The position numbers and the translations under genes were made by a program. Below are positions 50,280 through 63,580 of a stretch of 64,000 bases of DNA, piece by piece. This stretch comes from Heterohyrax brucei (lineage: Eukaryota > Chordata > Mammalia > Hyracoidea > Procaviidae). How positions within the stretch are numbered: position 1 is the stretch's first letter; every line of letters begins with the position of its first letter. A model generated the notes under the pieces. It ran no database searches and had not been told where the DNA came from. It saw nothing but the letters and a program-made list of their open reading frames with translations. The DNA is taken from positions 61,714,111 to 61,778,110 of the forward strand of contig CM053166.1 in NCBI GenBank assembly GCA_028571685.1. The letters run 5' to 3'.

Positions 50280-51960
50280 TGATTCAACTACCTAGAGAAG
50301 TTACAGAGGTTTACACAGAGAATTCCAAGGATAAGTACAAGAAAATAAGAGAGACTTAGAAAACTGGTAAAACCTACATTGTTGATAGAGTTGGGAGTAC
50401 TTAGCACAGTGAAAACAGCACTTTCGCCGAAGGAAATTTAGTTCTCTAAGTCCGTGAAACAGTGAACAGAGAATGTATGAGTTTCTCAAGTTTGGTAACA
50501 GATAGAAACAAGCGAAAGTACACAGTGATTCATCTACCTAGAAAAGTTACAGAGGTTTACACAGAGAATTCCAAGTATAAGTACAAGAAAATAAGAGAGA
50601 CTTAGAAAACTGGTAAAACCTACATTGTTAATAGAATTGGGAGTACTTAGCACTGTGAAAACAGCACTTTCGCAGAAAGAAATCTACTTCTCTAACACTG
50701 GGAAACAGTGAACAGAGAATGTATGAGTTTCTCAAGATTGGTAACAGATAGAAACAAGAGAAACTACACAGTGATTCATCTACCTAGAAAAGTTACAGAG
50801 GTTTACACAGAGAATTCCAAGGATAAGTACAAGAAAATAAGAGAGACTTAGAAAACTGGTAAAACCTACATTGTTGATAGAGTTGGGAGTACTTAGCCCA
50901 GTGAAAACAGCACTTTCGCCAAAGGAAATTTAGTTCTCTAAGTCCGTGAAACATTGAACAGAGAATGTATGAGTTTCTCAAGTTTGGTAACAGATAGAAA
51001 CAAGAGAAAGTACACAGTGATTCATCTACCTAGAAAAGTTACAGAGGTTTCCACAGAGAATTCCAAGGATAAGTACAAGAAAATAAGAGAGACCTAGAAA
51101 ACTGGTAAAACCTACATTGTTGATAGAGTTGGGAATACTTAGCACTGTGAAAACAGCACTTTCGCAGAAAGAAATTTAGTTCTCTAAGTCCGTGAAACAG
51201 TGAACAGAGAATGTATGAGTTTCTCAAGATTGGTAACAGATAGAAACAAGAGAAAGTACACAGTGATTCATCTACCTAGAAAAGTTACAGAGGTTTACAC
51301 AGAGAATTCCAAGGATAAGTACAAGAAAATAAGAGAGACTTAGAAAACCGGTAAAACCTACATTGTTGACAGAGTTGGGAGTACTTAGCACTGTGAAAAC
51401 AGCACTTTCGCCGAAGGAAATTTAGTTCTCTAAGTCCGTGAAACAGTGAACAGAGAATGTATGAGTTTCTCAAGTTTGGTAACAGATGGAAACAAGCGAA
51501 AGTACACAGTGATTCATCTACCTAGAAAAGTTACAGAGGTTTACACAGAGAATTCCAAGGATAAGTACAAGAAAATAAGAGAGACTTAGAAAACTGGTAA
51601 AACCTACATTGTTGATAGAGTTGGGAGTACTTAGCACTGTGAAAACAGCACTTTCGCCGAAGGAAATTTAGTTCTCTAAGTCCGTGAAACAGTGAACAGA
51701 GAATGTATGAGTTTCCCAAGTTTGGTAACAGATAGAAACAAGCGAAAGTACACAGTGATTCATCTACCTAGAAAAGTTACAGAGGTTTACACAGAGAATT
51801 CCAAGGATAACTACAAGAAAATAAGAGAGACTTAGAAAATTGGTAAAACCTACATTGCTGATAGAGTTGGGAGTACTTAGCGCTGTGAAAACAGCACTTT
51901 CGCCGAAGGAAATTTAGTTCTCTAAGTCCGTGAAACAGTGAACAGAGAATGTATGAGTTT
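50280..51960 (+). repeat. 12-monomer-offset duplication in domain III, copy 1
   Basis: It matches 53231-54911 at 2,951 bp (12 monomers minus one deleted base at about 52617). Shared rare markers in order are ATTCAACTACC, AGCACAGTG, GAAACTACAC, AGCCCAGTG, GAAACATTGAAC, GGTTTCCACAG, GACCTAGAAAAC, TTTCCCAAGTTTGG, GATAACTACAAG and ATTGCTGATAG. Confidence 0.9.
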
Positions 51961-52615
51961 CTCCAGTTTGGTAACAGATAGAAACAAGCGAAAGTACACA
52001 GTGATTCATCTACCTAGAGAAGTTACAGAGGTTTACACAGAGAATTCCAAGGATAAGTACAAGAAAATAAGAGAGACTTAGAAAACTGGTAAAACCTACA
52101 TTGTTGATAGAGTTGGGAGTACTTACCACTGTGAAAACAGCACTTTCGCAGAAAGAAATCTACTTCTCTAACACTGGGAAACAGTGAACAGAGAATGTAT
52201 GAGTTTCTCAAGATTGGTAACAGATAGAAACAAGAGAAAGTACACAGTGATTCACCTACCTAGAGAAGTTACAGAGGTTTACACAGAGAATTCCAAGGAT
52301 AAGTACAAGAAAATAAGAGAGACTTAGAAAACTGGTAAAACCTACATTGTTAATAGAGTTGGGAGTACTTAGCACTGTGAAAACAGCACTTTCGTCCAAG
52401 GAAGTTTAGTTCTGTAAGTCCGTGAAACAGTGAACAGAGAATGTATGAGTTTCTCAAGTTTGGTAACAGATAGAAACAAGCGAAAATACACAGTGATACA
52501 TCTACCTAGAAAAGTTACAGAGGTTTACACAGAGAATTAAAAGGATAAGTACAAGAAAATAAGAGAGACTTAGAAAACTGGTAAAACCTACATTGTTGAT
52601 AGAGTTGGGAGTACT

Positions 52616-52618
52616 TAC
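52616..52618. other. 1-bp deletion in satellite monomer
   Basis: GTACTTACACTGTG replaces GTACTTAGCACTGTG. The same monomer has also lost its EcoRI site (GAATTA at about 52533). Confidence 0.9.
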
Positions 52619-52758
52619 ACTGTGAAAACAGCACTTTCGACGAAGGAAATTTACTTCTCTAAGTCCGTCAAACAGTGAACAGAGGATGTATGAGTTTCTC
52701 AAGTTTGGTAACAGATAGAAACAAGCGAAAGTACACAGTGATTCATCGACCTAGAAAA

Positions 52759-53180
52759 GTTACAGAGGTTTACACAGAGAATTCCAAGGATAAGTACAAG
52801 AAAATAAGAGAGACTTAGAAAACTGGTAAAACCTACATTGTTGATAGAGATGGGAGTACTTAGCACAGTGAAAACAGCACTTTCGCCAAAGGAAATTTAG
52901 TTCTCTAAGTCCGTGAAACAGTGAACAGAGAATGTATGAGTTTCTCAAGTTTGGTAACAGATAGAAACAAGCGAAAGTACACAGTGATTCATCTACCTAG
53001 AAAAGTTATAGAGGTTTACACAGAGAATTCCAAGTATAAGTACAAGAAAATAAGAGAGACTTAGAAAACTGGTAAAACCTACATTGTTAATAGAGTTGGG
53101 AGTACTTAGCACTGTGAAAACAGCACTTTCGCAGAAAGAAATCTACTTCTCTAACACTGGGAAACAGTGAACAGAGAATG
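52759..53180 (+). repeat. dispersed two-monomer duplicate, copy 1
   Basis: GAGATGGGAG, AGCACAGTG and CGCCAAAGG, then GTTATAGAGG with CAAGTATAAG and a type B window. The same string of markers is at 63581-64000, at 44 monomers minus 2 bp. Confidence 0.78.
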
Positions 53181-53230
53181 TATGAGTTTCTCAAGATTGG
53201 TAACAGATAGAAACAAGCGAAAGTACACAG

Positions 53231-54911
53231 TGATTCAACTACCTAGAGAAGTTACAGAGGTTTACACAGAGAATTCCAAGGATAAGTACAAGAAAATAAG
53301 AGAGACTTAGAAAACTGGTAAAACCTACATTGTTGATAGAGTTGGGAGTACTTAGCACAGTGAAAACAGCACTTTCGCCGAAGGAAATTTAGTTCTCTAA
53401 GTCCGTGAAACAGTGAACAGAGAATGTATGAGTTTCTCAAGTTTGGTAACAGATAGAAACAAGCGAAAGTACACAGTGATTCATCTACCTAGAAAAGTTA
53501 CAGAGGTTTACACAGAGAATTCCAAGTATAAGTACAAGAAAATAAGAGAGACTTAGAAAACTGGTAAAACCTACATTGTTAATAGAGTTGGGAGTACTTA
53601 GCACTGTGAAAACAGCACTTTCGCAGAAAGAAATCTACTTCTCTAACACTGGGAAACAGTGAACAGAGAATGTATGAGTTTCTCAAGATTGGTAACAGAT
53701 AGAAACAAGAGAAACTACACAGTGATTCATTTACCTAGAAAAGTTACAGAGGTTTACACAGAGAATTCCAAGGATAAGTACAAGAAAATAAGAGAGACTT
53801 AGAAAACTGGTAAAACCTACATTGTTGATAGAGTTGGGAGTACTTAGCCCAGTGAAAACAGCACTTTCGCCAAAGGAAATTTAGTTCTCTAAGTCCGTGA
53901 AACATTGAACAGAGAATGTATGAGTTTCTCAAGTTTGGTAACAGATAGAAACAAGCGAAAGTACACAGTGATTCATCTACCTAGAAAAGTTACAGAGGTT
54001 TCCACAGAGAATTCCAAGGATAATTACAAGAAAATAAGAGAGACCTAGAAAACTGGTAAAACCTACATTGTTGATAGAGTTGGGAATACTTAGCACTGTG
54101 AAAACAGCACTTTCGCAGAAAGAAATTTAGTTCTCTAAGTCCGTGAAACAGTGAACAGAGAATGTATGAGTTTCTCAAGATTGGTAACAGATAGAAACAA
54201 GAGAAAGTACACAGTGATTCATCTACCTAGAAAAGTTACAGAGGTTTCCACAGAGAATTCCAAGGATAAGTACAAGAAAATAAGAGAGACTTAGAAAACC
54301 GGTAAAACCTACATTGTTGATAGAGTTGGGAGTACTTAGCACTGTGAAAACAGCACTTTCGCCGAAGGAAATTTAGTTCTCTAAGTCCGTGAAACAGTGA
54401 ACAGAGAATGTATGAGTTTCTCAAGTTTGGTAACAGATAGAAACAAGCGAAAGTACACAGTGATTCATCTACCTAGAAAAGTTACAGAGGTTTACACAGA
54501 GAATTCCAAGGATAAGTACAAGAAAATAAGAGAGACTTAGAAAACTGGTAAAACCTACATTGTTGATAGAGTTGGGAGTACTTAGCACTGTGAAAACAGC
54601 ACTTTCACCGAAGGAAATTTAGTTCTCTAAGTCCGTGAAACAGTGAACAGAGAATGTATGAGTTTCCCAAGTTTGGTAACAGATAGAAACAAGCGAAAGT
54701 ACACAGTGATTCATCTACCTAGAAAAGTTACAGAGGTTTACACAGAGAATTCCAAGGATAACTACAAGAAAATAAGAGAGACTTAGAAAATTGGTAAAAC
54801 CTACATTGCTGATAGAGTTGGGAGTACTTAGCGCTGTGAAAACAGCACTTTCGCCGAAGGAAATTTAGTTCTCTAAGTCCGTGAAACAGTGAACAGAGAA
54901 TGTATGAGTTT
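53231..54911 (+). repeat. 12-monomer-offset duplication in domain III, copy 2
   Basis: Counterpart of 50280-51960. Private changes include CATTTACC near 53729 and GATAATTACAAG near 54022. The following match (52022 against 55219, marked by ACTTACCACTGTG) is shifted by one extra monomer, so an insertion or deletion of one whole monomer lies just downstream. Confidence 0.9.
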
Positions 54912-56202
54912 CTCAAGTTTGGTAACAGATAGAAACAAGCGAAAGTACACAGTGATTCATCTACCTAGAAAAGTTACAGAGGTTTACACAGAGAATTCCA
55001 AGGATAAGTACAAGAAAATAAGAGAGACTTAGAAAACTGGTAAAACCTACATTGTTGATAGAGTTGGGAGTACTTAGCACTGTGAAAACAGCACTTTCGC
55101 CGAAGGAAATTTAGTTCTCTAAGTCCGTGAAACAGTGAACAGAGAATGTATGAGTTTCTCAAGTTTGGTAACAGATAGAAACAAGCGAAAGTACACAGTG
55201 ATTCATCTACCTAGAAAAGTTACAGAGGTTTACACAGAGAATTCCAAGGATAAGTACAAGAAAATAAGAGAGACTTAGAAAACTGGTAAAACCTACATTG
55301 TTGATAGAGTTGGGAGTACTTACCACTGTGAAAACAGCACTTTCGCAGAAAGAAATCTACTTCTCTAACACTGGGAAACAGTGAACAGAGAATGTATGAG
55401 TTTCTCAAGATTTGTAACAGATAGAAACAAGCGAAAGTACACAGTGATTCATCTACCTAGAAAAGTTACAGAGGTTTACACAGAGAATTGCAAGGATAAG
55501 TACAAGAAAATAAGAGAGACTTAGAAAACTGGTAAAACCTACATTGTTAATAGAGTTGGGAGTACTTAGCACTGTGAAAACAGCACTTTCGCAGAAAGAA
55601 ATCTACTTCTCTAACACTGGGAAACAGTGAACAGAGTATGTATGAGTTTCTCAAGATTGGTAACAGATAGAAACAAGAGAAAGTACACAGTGATTCATCT
55701 ACCTAGAAAAGTTACAGAGGTTTACACAGAGAATTCCAAGTATAAGTACAAGAAAATAAGAGAGACTTAGAAAACTGGTAAAACCTACATTGTTGATAGA
55801 GTTGGGAGTACTTAGCACTGTGAAAACAGCACTTTCGCAGAAAGAAATCTACTTCTCTAAGACTGGGAAACAGTGAACAGAGAATGTATGAGTTTCTCCA
55901 GTTTGGTAACAGATAGAAACAAGCGAAAGTAAACAGTGATTCATCTACCTAGAGAAGTTACAGAGGTTTACACAGAGAATTCCAAGGATAAGTACAAAAA
56001 AATAAGAGAGACTTAGAAAACTGGTAAAACCTACATTGTTGATAGAGTTGGGAGTACTTAGCACTGTGAAAACAGCACTTTCGCCGAAGGAAATTTAGTT
56101 CTCTAAGTCCCTGAAACAGTGAACAGAGAATGTATGAGTTTCTCAAGCTTGGTAACAGATAGAAACAAGCGAAAGTACACAGTGATTCATCTACCTAGAA
56201 AA

Positions 56203-56448
56203 GTTACAGAGGTTGACACAGAGAATTCCAAGGATAAGTACAAGAAAATAAGAGAGACTTGGAAAACTGGTAAAACATACATTGTAAATAGAGTTGGGAG
56301 TACTTAGCACTGTGAAAACAGCACTTTCGCTGACGGAAATTTAGTTCTCTAAGTCCGTGAAACAGTGAACAGAGAATGTATGAGTTTCTCAAGATTTGTA
56401 ACAGATAGAAACAAGAGAAAGTACACAGTGATTCATCTACCTAGAAAA
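56203..56448 (+). repeat. reference type F monomer (right-domain subtype)
   Basis: Type F combines AAAACATACATTGTAAATAG with CGCTGACGG or CGCCGACGG. It usually ends in CAAGATTGG and AAGAGAAAG, although this copy has CAAGATTTG. Further copies begin at 58416, 60137 and 63335, with a partial version at 43661. One isolated copy sits far to the left at 9221. Confidence 0.86.
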
Positions 56449-56693
56449 GTTACAGAGGTTTACACAGAGAATTCCAAGGATAACTACAAGAAAATAAGAG
56501 AGACTTAGAAAACCGGTAAAACCTACATTGTTGATAGAGTTGGGAGTACTTAGCACTGTGAAAACAGCACTTTCGCCACGGAAATTTAGTTCTCTAAGTC
56601 CGTGAAACAGTGAACAGAGAATGTATGAGTTTCTCAAGTTTGGTAACAGATAGAAACAAGCGAAAGTACACAGTGATACATCTACCTAGAAAA
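56449..56693 (+). repeat. 245-bp deletion-lineage monomer, copy 3
   Basis: TTTCGCCACGG at about 56571, same deletion as at 46493. A private GATAACTACAAG is also present. Confidence 0.88.
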
Positions 56694-58415
56694 GTTACAG
56701 AGGTTTACACAGAGAATTCCAAGGATAAGTACAAGAAAATAAGAGAGACTTAGAAAACCGGTAAAACCTACATTGTTGATAGAGTTGGGAGTACTTAGCA
56801 CTGTGAAAACAGCACTTTCGCCGAAGGAAATTTAGTTCTCTAAATCCGTGAAACAGTGAACAGAGAATGTATGAGTTTCTCAAGTTTCGTAACAGATAGA
56901 AACAAGCGAAAGTACACAGTGATTCATCTACCTAGAAAAGTTACAGAGGTTTACACAGAGAATTCCAAGGATTAGTACAAGAAAATAAGAGAGACTTAGA
57001 AAACTGGTAAAACCTACATTGTTGATAGACTTGGGAGTACTTAGCACTGTGAAAACAGCACTTTCACCGAAGGAAATTTAGTTCTCTAAGTCCGTGAAAC
57101 AGTGAACAGAGAATGTATGAGTTTCTCCAGTTTGGTAACAGATAGAAACAAGCGAAAGTACACAGTGATTCATCTACCTAGAAAAGTTACAGAGGTTTAC
57201 ACAGAGAATTCCAAGTATAAGTACAAGAAAATAAGAGAGACTTAGAAAACTGGTAAAACCTACATTGTTGATAGACTTGGGAGTACTTAGCACTGTGAAA
57301 ACAGCACTTTCGCCGAAGGAAATTTAGTTCTCTAAGTCCGTGAAACAGTGAACAGAGAATGTATGAGTTTCTCAAGTTTGGTAACAGATAGAAACAAGCG
57401 AAAGTACACAGTGATTCATCTACCTAGAAAAGTTACAGAGGTTTACACAGAGAATTCCAAGGATAAGTACAAGAAAATAAGAGAGACTTAGAAAACTGGT
57501 AAAACCTACATTGTTGATAGAGTTGGGAGTACTTAGCACTGTGAAAATCGCACTTTTGCCGAAGGAAATTTAGTTCTCTAAGTCCGTGAAACAGTGAACA
57601 GAGAATGTATGAGTTTCTCCAGTTTGGTAACAGATAGAAACAAGCGAAAGTACACAGTGATTCATCTACCTAGAGAAGTTACAGAGGTTTACACAGAGAA
57701 TTCCAAGGATAAGTACAAGAAAATAAGAGAGACTTAGAAAACTGGTAAAACCTACATTGTTGATAGAGTTGGGAGTACTTAGCACTGTGAAAACAGCACT
57801 TTCGCAGAAAGAAATCTTCTTCTCTAACACTGGGAAACAGTGAACAGAGAATGTATGAGTTTCTCAAGATTGGTAACAGATAGAAACAAGAGAAAGTACA
57901 CAGTGATTCATCTACCTAGAAAAGTTACAGAGGTTTACACAGAGAATTCCAAGTATAAGTAGAAGAAAATAAGAGAGACTTAGAAAACCGGTAAAACATA
58001 CATTGTTGATAGAGTTGGGAGTACTTAGCACTGTAAAAACAGCACTTTCGCAGAAAGAAATCTACTTCTCTAACACTGGGAAACAGTGAACAGAGAATGT
58101 ATGAGTTTCCCAAGATTGGTAACAGATAGAAACAAGAGAAAGTACACAGTGATTCACCTACCTAGAGAAGTTACAGAGGTTTACACAGAGAATTCCAAGT
58201 ATAAGTACAAGAAAATAAGAGAGACTTAGAAAACTGGTAAAACCTACATTGTTAATAGAGTTGGGAGTACTTAGCACTGTGAAAACAGCACTTTCGTCCA
58301 AGGAAATTTAGTTCTCTAAGTCCGTGAAACAGTGAACAGAGAATGTATAAGTTTCTCAAGATTGGTAACAGATAGAAACAAGAGAAAGTACACAGTGATT
58401 CATCTACCTAGAAAA

Positions 58416-59152
58416 GTTACAGAGGTTGACACAGAGAATTCCAAGGATAAGTACAAGAAAATAAGAGAGACTTAGAAAACTGGTAAAACATACATTGTAA
58501 ATAGAGTTGGGAGTACTTAGCACTGTGAAAACAGCACTTTCGCTGACGGAAATTTAGTTCTCTAAGTCCGTGAAACAGTGAACAGAGAATGTATGAGTTT
58601 CTCAAGATTGGTAACAGATAGAAACAAGAGAAAGTACACAGTGATTCATCTACCTAGAAAAGTTACAGAGGTTTACACAGAGAATTCCAAGGATAAGTAC
58701 AAGAAAATAAGAGAGACTTAGAAAACCGGTAAAACCTACATTGTTGATAGAGTTGGGAGTACTTAGCACTGTGAAAACAGCACTTTCGCCACGGAAATTT
58801 AGTTCTCTAAGTCCGTGAAACAGTGAACAGAGAATGTATGAGTTTCTCCAGTTTGGTAACAGATAGAAACAAGCGAAAGTACACAGTGATTCATCTACCT
58901 AGAAAAGTTACAGAGGTTTACACAGAGAATTCCAAGGATAAGTACAAGAAAATAAGAGAGACTTAGAAAACTGGTAAAACCTACATTGTTGATAGACTTG
59001 GGAGTACTTAGCACTGTGAAAACAGCACTTTCGCCGAAGGAAATTTAGTTCTCTAAGTCCGTGAAACAGTGAACAGAGAATGTATTAGTTTCTCCAGTTT
59101 CGTAACAGATAGAAACAAGCGAAAGTACACAGTGATTCATCTACCTAGAGAA
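58416..59152 (+). repeat. domain III block, copy 4 (three monomers)
   Basis: Type F monomer at 58416 and deletion monomer at 58662 match 56203 and 56449 at nine monomers distance. The next monomer has GACTTGGGAG, so one monomer present in the other copies is missing here. Confidence 0.75.
58662..58906 (+). repeat. 245-bp deletion-lineage monomer, copy 4
   Basis: TTTCGCCACGG at about 58784, same deletion. The right end has CTCCAGTTTGG and GTGATTCATC instead of the GTGATACATC seen in the other three, so this copy is recombinant. Confidence 0.87.
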
Positions 59153-62100
59153 GTTACAGAGGTTTACACAGAGAATTCCAAGGATAAGTACAAGAAAATA
59201 AGAGAGACTTAGAAAACTGGTAAAAGCTACATTGTTGATAGAGTTGGGAGTACTTAGCACTGTGAAAATCGCACTTTCGCTGAAGGAAATTTAGTTCTCT
59301 AAGTCCGTGAAACAGTGAACAGAGAATGTATGAGTTTCTCCAGTTTGGTACCAGATAGAAACAAGCGAAAGTACACAGTGATTCATCTACCTAGAGAAGT
59401 TACAGAGGTTTACACAGAGAATTCCAAGGATAAGTACAAGAAAATAAGAGAGACTTAGAAAACTGGTAAAACCTACATTGTTGATAGAGTTGGGAGTACT
59501 TAGCACTGTGAAAACAGCACTTTCGCAGAAAGAAATCTACTTCTCTAACACTGGGAAACAGTGAACAGAGAATGTATGAGTTTCTCAAGATTGGTAACAG
59601 ATAGAAACAAGAGAAAGTACACAGTGATTCATCTACCTAGAAAAGTTACAGAGGTTTACACAGAGAATTCCAAGTATAAGTAGAAGAAAATAAGAGAGAC
59701 TTAGAAAACCGGTAAAACCTACATTGTTGATAGAGTTGGGAGTACTTAGCACTGTGAAAACAGCACTTTCGCAGAAAGAAATCTACTTCTCTAACACTGG
59801 GAAACAGTGAACAGAGAATGTATGAGTTTCTCAAGATTGGTAACAGATAGAAACAAGAGAAAGTACACAGTGATTCACCTACCTAGAGAAGTTACAGAGT
59901 TTTACACAGAGAATTCCAAGTATAAGTACAAGAAAATAAGAGAGACTTAGAAAACTGGTAAAAGCTACATTGTTGATAGAGTTGGGAGTACTTAGCACTG
60001 TGAAAATCGCACTTTCGCCGAAGGAAATTTAGTTCTCTAAGTCCGTGAAACAGTGAACAGAGAATGTATGAGTTTCTCCAGTTTGGTAACAGATAGAAAC
60101 AAGCGAAAGTACACAGTGATTCATCTACCTAGAGAAGTTACAGAGGTTTACACAGAGAATTCCAAGGATAAGTACAAGAAAATAAGAGAGACTTAGAAAA
60201 CTGGTAAAACATACATTGTAAATAGAGTTGGGAGTACTTAGCACTGTGAAAACAGCAATTTCGCTGACGGAAATTTAGTTCTCTAAGACCGTGAAACAGT
60301 GAACAGAGAATGTATGAGTTTCTCAAGATTGGTAACAGATAGAAACAAGAGAAAGTACACAGTGATTCACCTACCTAGAGAAGTTACAGAGGTTTACACA
60401 GAGAATTCCAAGTATAAGTACAAGAAAATAAGAGAGACTTAGAAAACTGGTAAAACCTACATTGTTAATAGAGGTGGGAGTACTTAGCACTGTGAAAACA
60501 GCACTTTCGTCCAAGGAAATTTAGTTCTCTATGTCCGTGAAACAGTGAACAGAGAATGTATGAGTTTTTCAAGTTTGGTAACAGATAGAAACAAGCGAAA
60601 TTACACAGTGATTCATCTACCTAGAAAAGTTACAGAGGTTTACACAGAGAATTCCAAGGATAAGTACAAGAAAATAAGAGAGACTTAGAAAACCGGTAAA
60701 ACCTACATTGTTGATAGAGTTGGGAGTACTTAGCACTGGGAAAACAGCACTTTCGCCGAAGGAAATTTAGTTCTCTAAGTCCGTGAAACAGTGAACAGAG
60801 AATCTATGAGTTTCTCCAGTTTGGTAACAGATAGAAACAAGCGAAAGTACACAGTGATTCATCTACCTAGAAAAGTTACAGAGGTTTACACAGAGAATTC
60901 CAAGTATAAGTACAAGAAAATAAGAGAGACTTAGAAAACTGGTAAACCCTACATTGTTGATAGAGTTGGGAGTACTTAGCACTGTGAAAACAGCACTTTC
61001 GCCGAAGGAAATTTAGTTCTCTAAGTCCGTGAAACAGTGAACAGAGAATGTATGAGTTTCTCAAGTTTGGTAACAGATAGAAACAAGCGAAAGTACACAG
61101 TGATTCATCTACCTAGAGAAGTTACAGAGGTTTACACAGAGAATTCCAAGGATAAGTACAAGAAAATAAGAGAGACTTAGAAACCTGGTAAAACCTACAT
61201 TGTTGATAGAGTTGGGAGTACTTAGCACTGTGAAAATCGCACTTTCGCCGAAGGAAATTTAGTTCTCTAAGTCCGTGAAACAGTGAACAGAGAATGTATG
61301 AGTTTCTCCAGTTTGGTAACAGATAGAAACAAACGAAAGTACACAGTGATTCATCTACCTAGAGAAGTTACAGAGGTTTACACAGAGAATTCCAAGGATA
61401 AGTACAAGAAAATAAGAGAGACTTAGAAAACTGGTAAAACCTACATTGTTGATAGAGTTGGGAGTACTTAGCACTGTGAAAACAGCACTTTCGCAGAAAG
61501 AAATCTACTTCTCTAACACTGGGAAACAGTGAACAGAGAATGTATGAGTTTCTCAAGATTGGTAACAGATAGAAACAAGCGAAAGTACACAGTGATTCAT
61601 CTACCTAGAAAAGTTACAGAGGTTTACACAGAGAATTCCAAGTATAAGTAGAAGAAAATAAGAGAGACTTAGAAAACCGGTAAAACATACATTGTTGATA
61701 GAGTTGGGAGTACTTAGCACTGTGAAAACAGCACTTTCGCAGAAAGAAATCTACCTCTCTAACACTGGGAAACAGTGAACAGAGAATGTATGAGTTTCCC
61801 AAGATTGGTAACAGATAGAAACAAGAGAAAGTACACAGTGATTCACCTACCTAGAGAAGTTACAGAGGTTTACACAGAGAATTCCAAGTATAAGTACAAG
61901 AAAATAAGAGAGACTTAGAAAACTGGTAAAACCTACATTGTTTATAGAGTTGGGAGTACTTAGCACTGTGAAAACAGCACTTTCGTCCAAGGAAATTTAG
62001 TTCTCTAAGTCCGTGAAACAGTGAACAGAGAATGTATGAGTTTCTCAAGTTTGGTAACAGATAGAAACAAGCGAAAGTACACAGTGATTCATCTACCTAG

Positions 62101-63580
62101 AAAAGTTACAGAGGTTTACACAGAGAATTCCAAGGAAAAGTACAAGAAAATAAGATAGACTTAGAAAACTGGTAAAACCTACATTGTTGATAGAGTTGGG
62201 AGTACTTAGCACTGGGAAAACAGCACTTTCGCCGAAGGAAATTTAGTTCTCTAAGTCCGTGAAACAGTGAACAGAGAATGTATGAGTTTCTCCAGTTTGG
62301 TAACAGATAGAAACAAGCGAAAGTACACAGTGATTCATCTACCTAGAAAAGTTACAGAGGTTTACACAGAGAATTCCAAGTATAAGTACAAGAAAATAAG
62401 AGAGACTTAGAAAACTGGTAAAACCTACATTGTTAATAGAGTTGGGAGTACTTAGCACTGTGAAAACAGCACTTTCGCCGAAAGAAATTTAGTTCTCTAC
62501 GTCCGTGAAACAGTGAACAGAGAATGTATGAGTTTCTCAAGATTGGTAACAGATAGAAACAAGAGAAAGTACACAGTGATTCATCTACCTAGAAAAGTTA
62601 CAGAGGTTTACACAGAGAATTCCAAGGATAAGTACAAGAAAATAAGAGAGACTTAGAAAACTGGTAAAACCTACATTGTTGATAGAGTTGGGAGTACTTA
62701 GCACTGTGAAAACAGCACTTTCGCAGAAAGAAATCTACTTCTCTAAGACTGGGAAACAGTGAACAGAGAATGTATGAGTTTCTCAAGATTTGTAACAGAT
62801 AGAAACAAGCGAAAGCATACAGTGATTCATCTACCTAGAAAAGTTACAGAGGTATACACAGAGAATTCCAAGGATAAGTACAAGAAAATAAGAGAGACTT
62901 AGAAAACTGGTAAAACCTACATTGTTAATAGAGTTGGGAGTACTTAGCACTGTGAAAACAGCACTTTCGCAGAAAGAAATCTACTTCTCTAACACTGGGA
63001 AACAGTGAACAGAGAATGTATGAGTTTCTCAAGATTGGTAACAGATAGAAACAAGCGAAAGTACACAGTGATTCATCTACCTAGAAAAGTTACAGAGGTT
63101 TACACAGAGAATTCCAAGGATAAGTACAAGAAAATAAGAGAGACTTAGAAAACCGGTAAAACCTACACTGTTGATAGAGTTGGGAGTACTTAGCACTGTG
63201 AAAACAGCACTTTCGCCGAAAGAAATCTACTTCTCTAACACTGGGAAACAGTGAGCAGAGAATGTATGAGTTTCTCAAGATTGGTAACAGATAGAAACAA
63301 GCTAAAGTACACAGTGATTCATCTACCTAGAAAAGTTACAGAGGTTTACACAGAGAATTCCAAGGATAAGTACAAGAAAATAAGAGAGACTTAGAAAACT
63401 GGTAAAACATACATTGTAAATAGAGTTAGGAGTACTTAGCACTGTGAAAACAGCAATTTCGCCGACGGAAATTTAGTTCTCTAAGTCCGTGAAACAGTAA
63501 ACAGAGAATGTATGAGTTTCTCAAGATTGGTAACAGATAGAAACAAGAGAAAGTACACAGTCATTCATCTACCTAGAAAA

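Larger units (their letters stand above)
56203..57185 (+). repeat. domain III four-monomer block, copy 3
   Basis: Type F monomer, deletion monomer (CGCCACGG), GTGATACATC, TTTCGTAACAG, then GGATTAGTAC with GACTTGGGAG. This is the closest match to 46121-47103, at 41 monomers distance. Confidence 0.82.

Noticed and set aside
56119-56307. A plus-strand 62-codon reading frame
   Set aside because: It appears only because one monomer has GACTTGGAAAAC where all others have GACTTAGAAAAC, removing a stop. It is ordinary satellite sequence.
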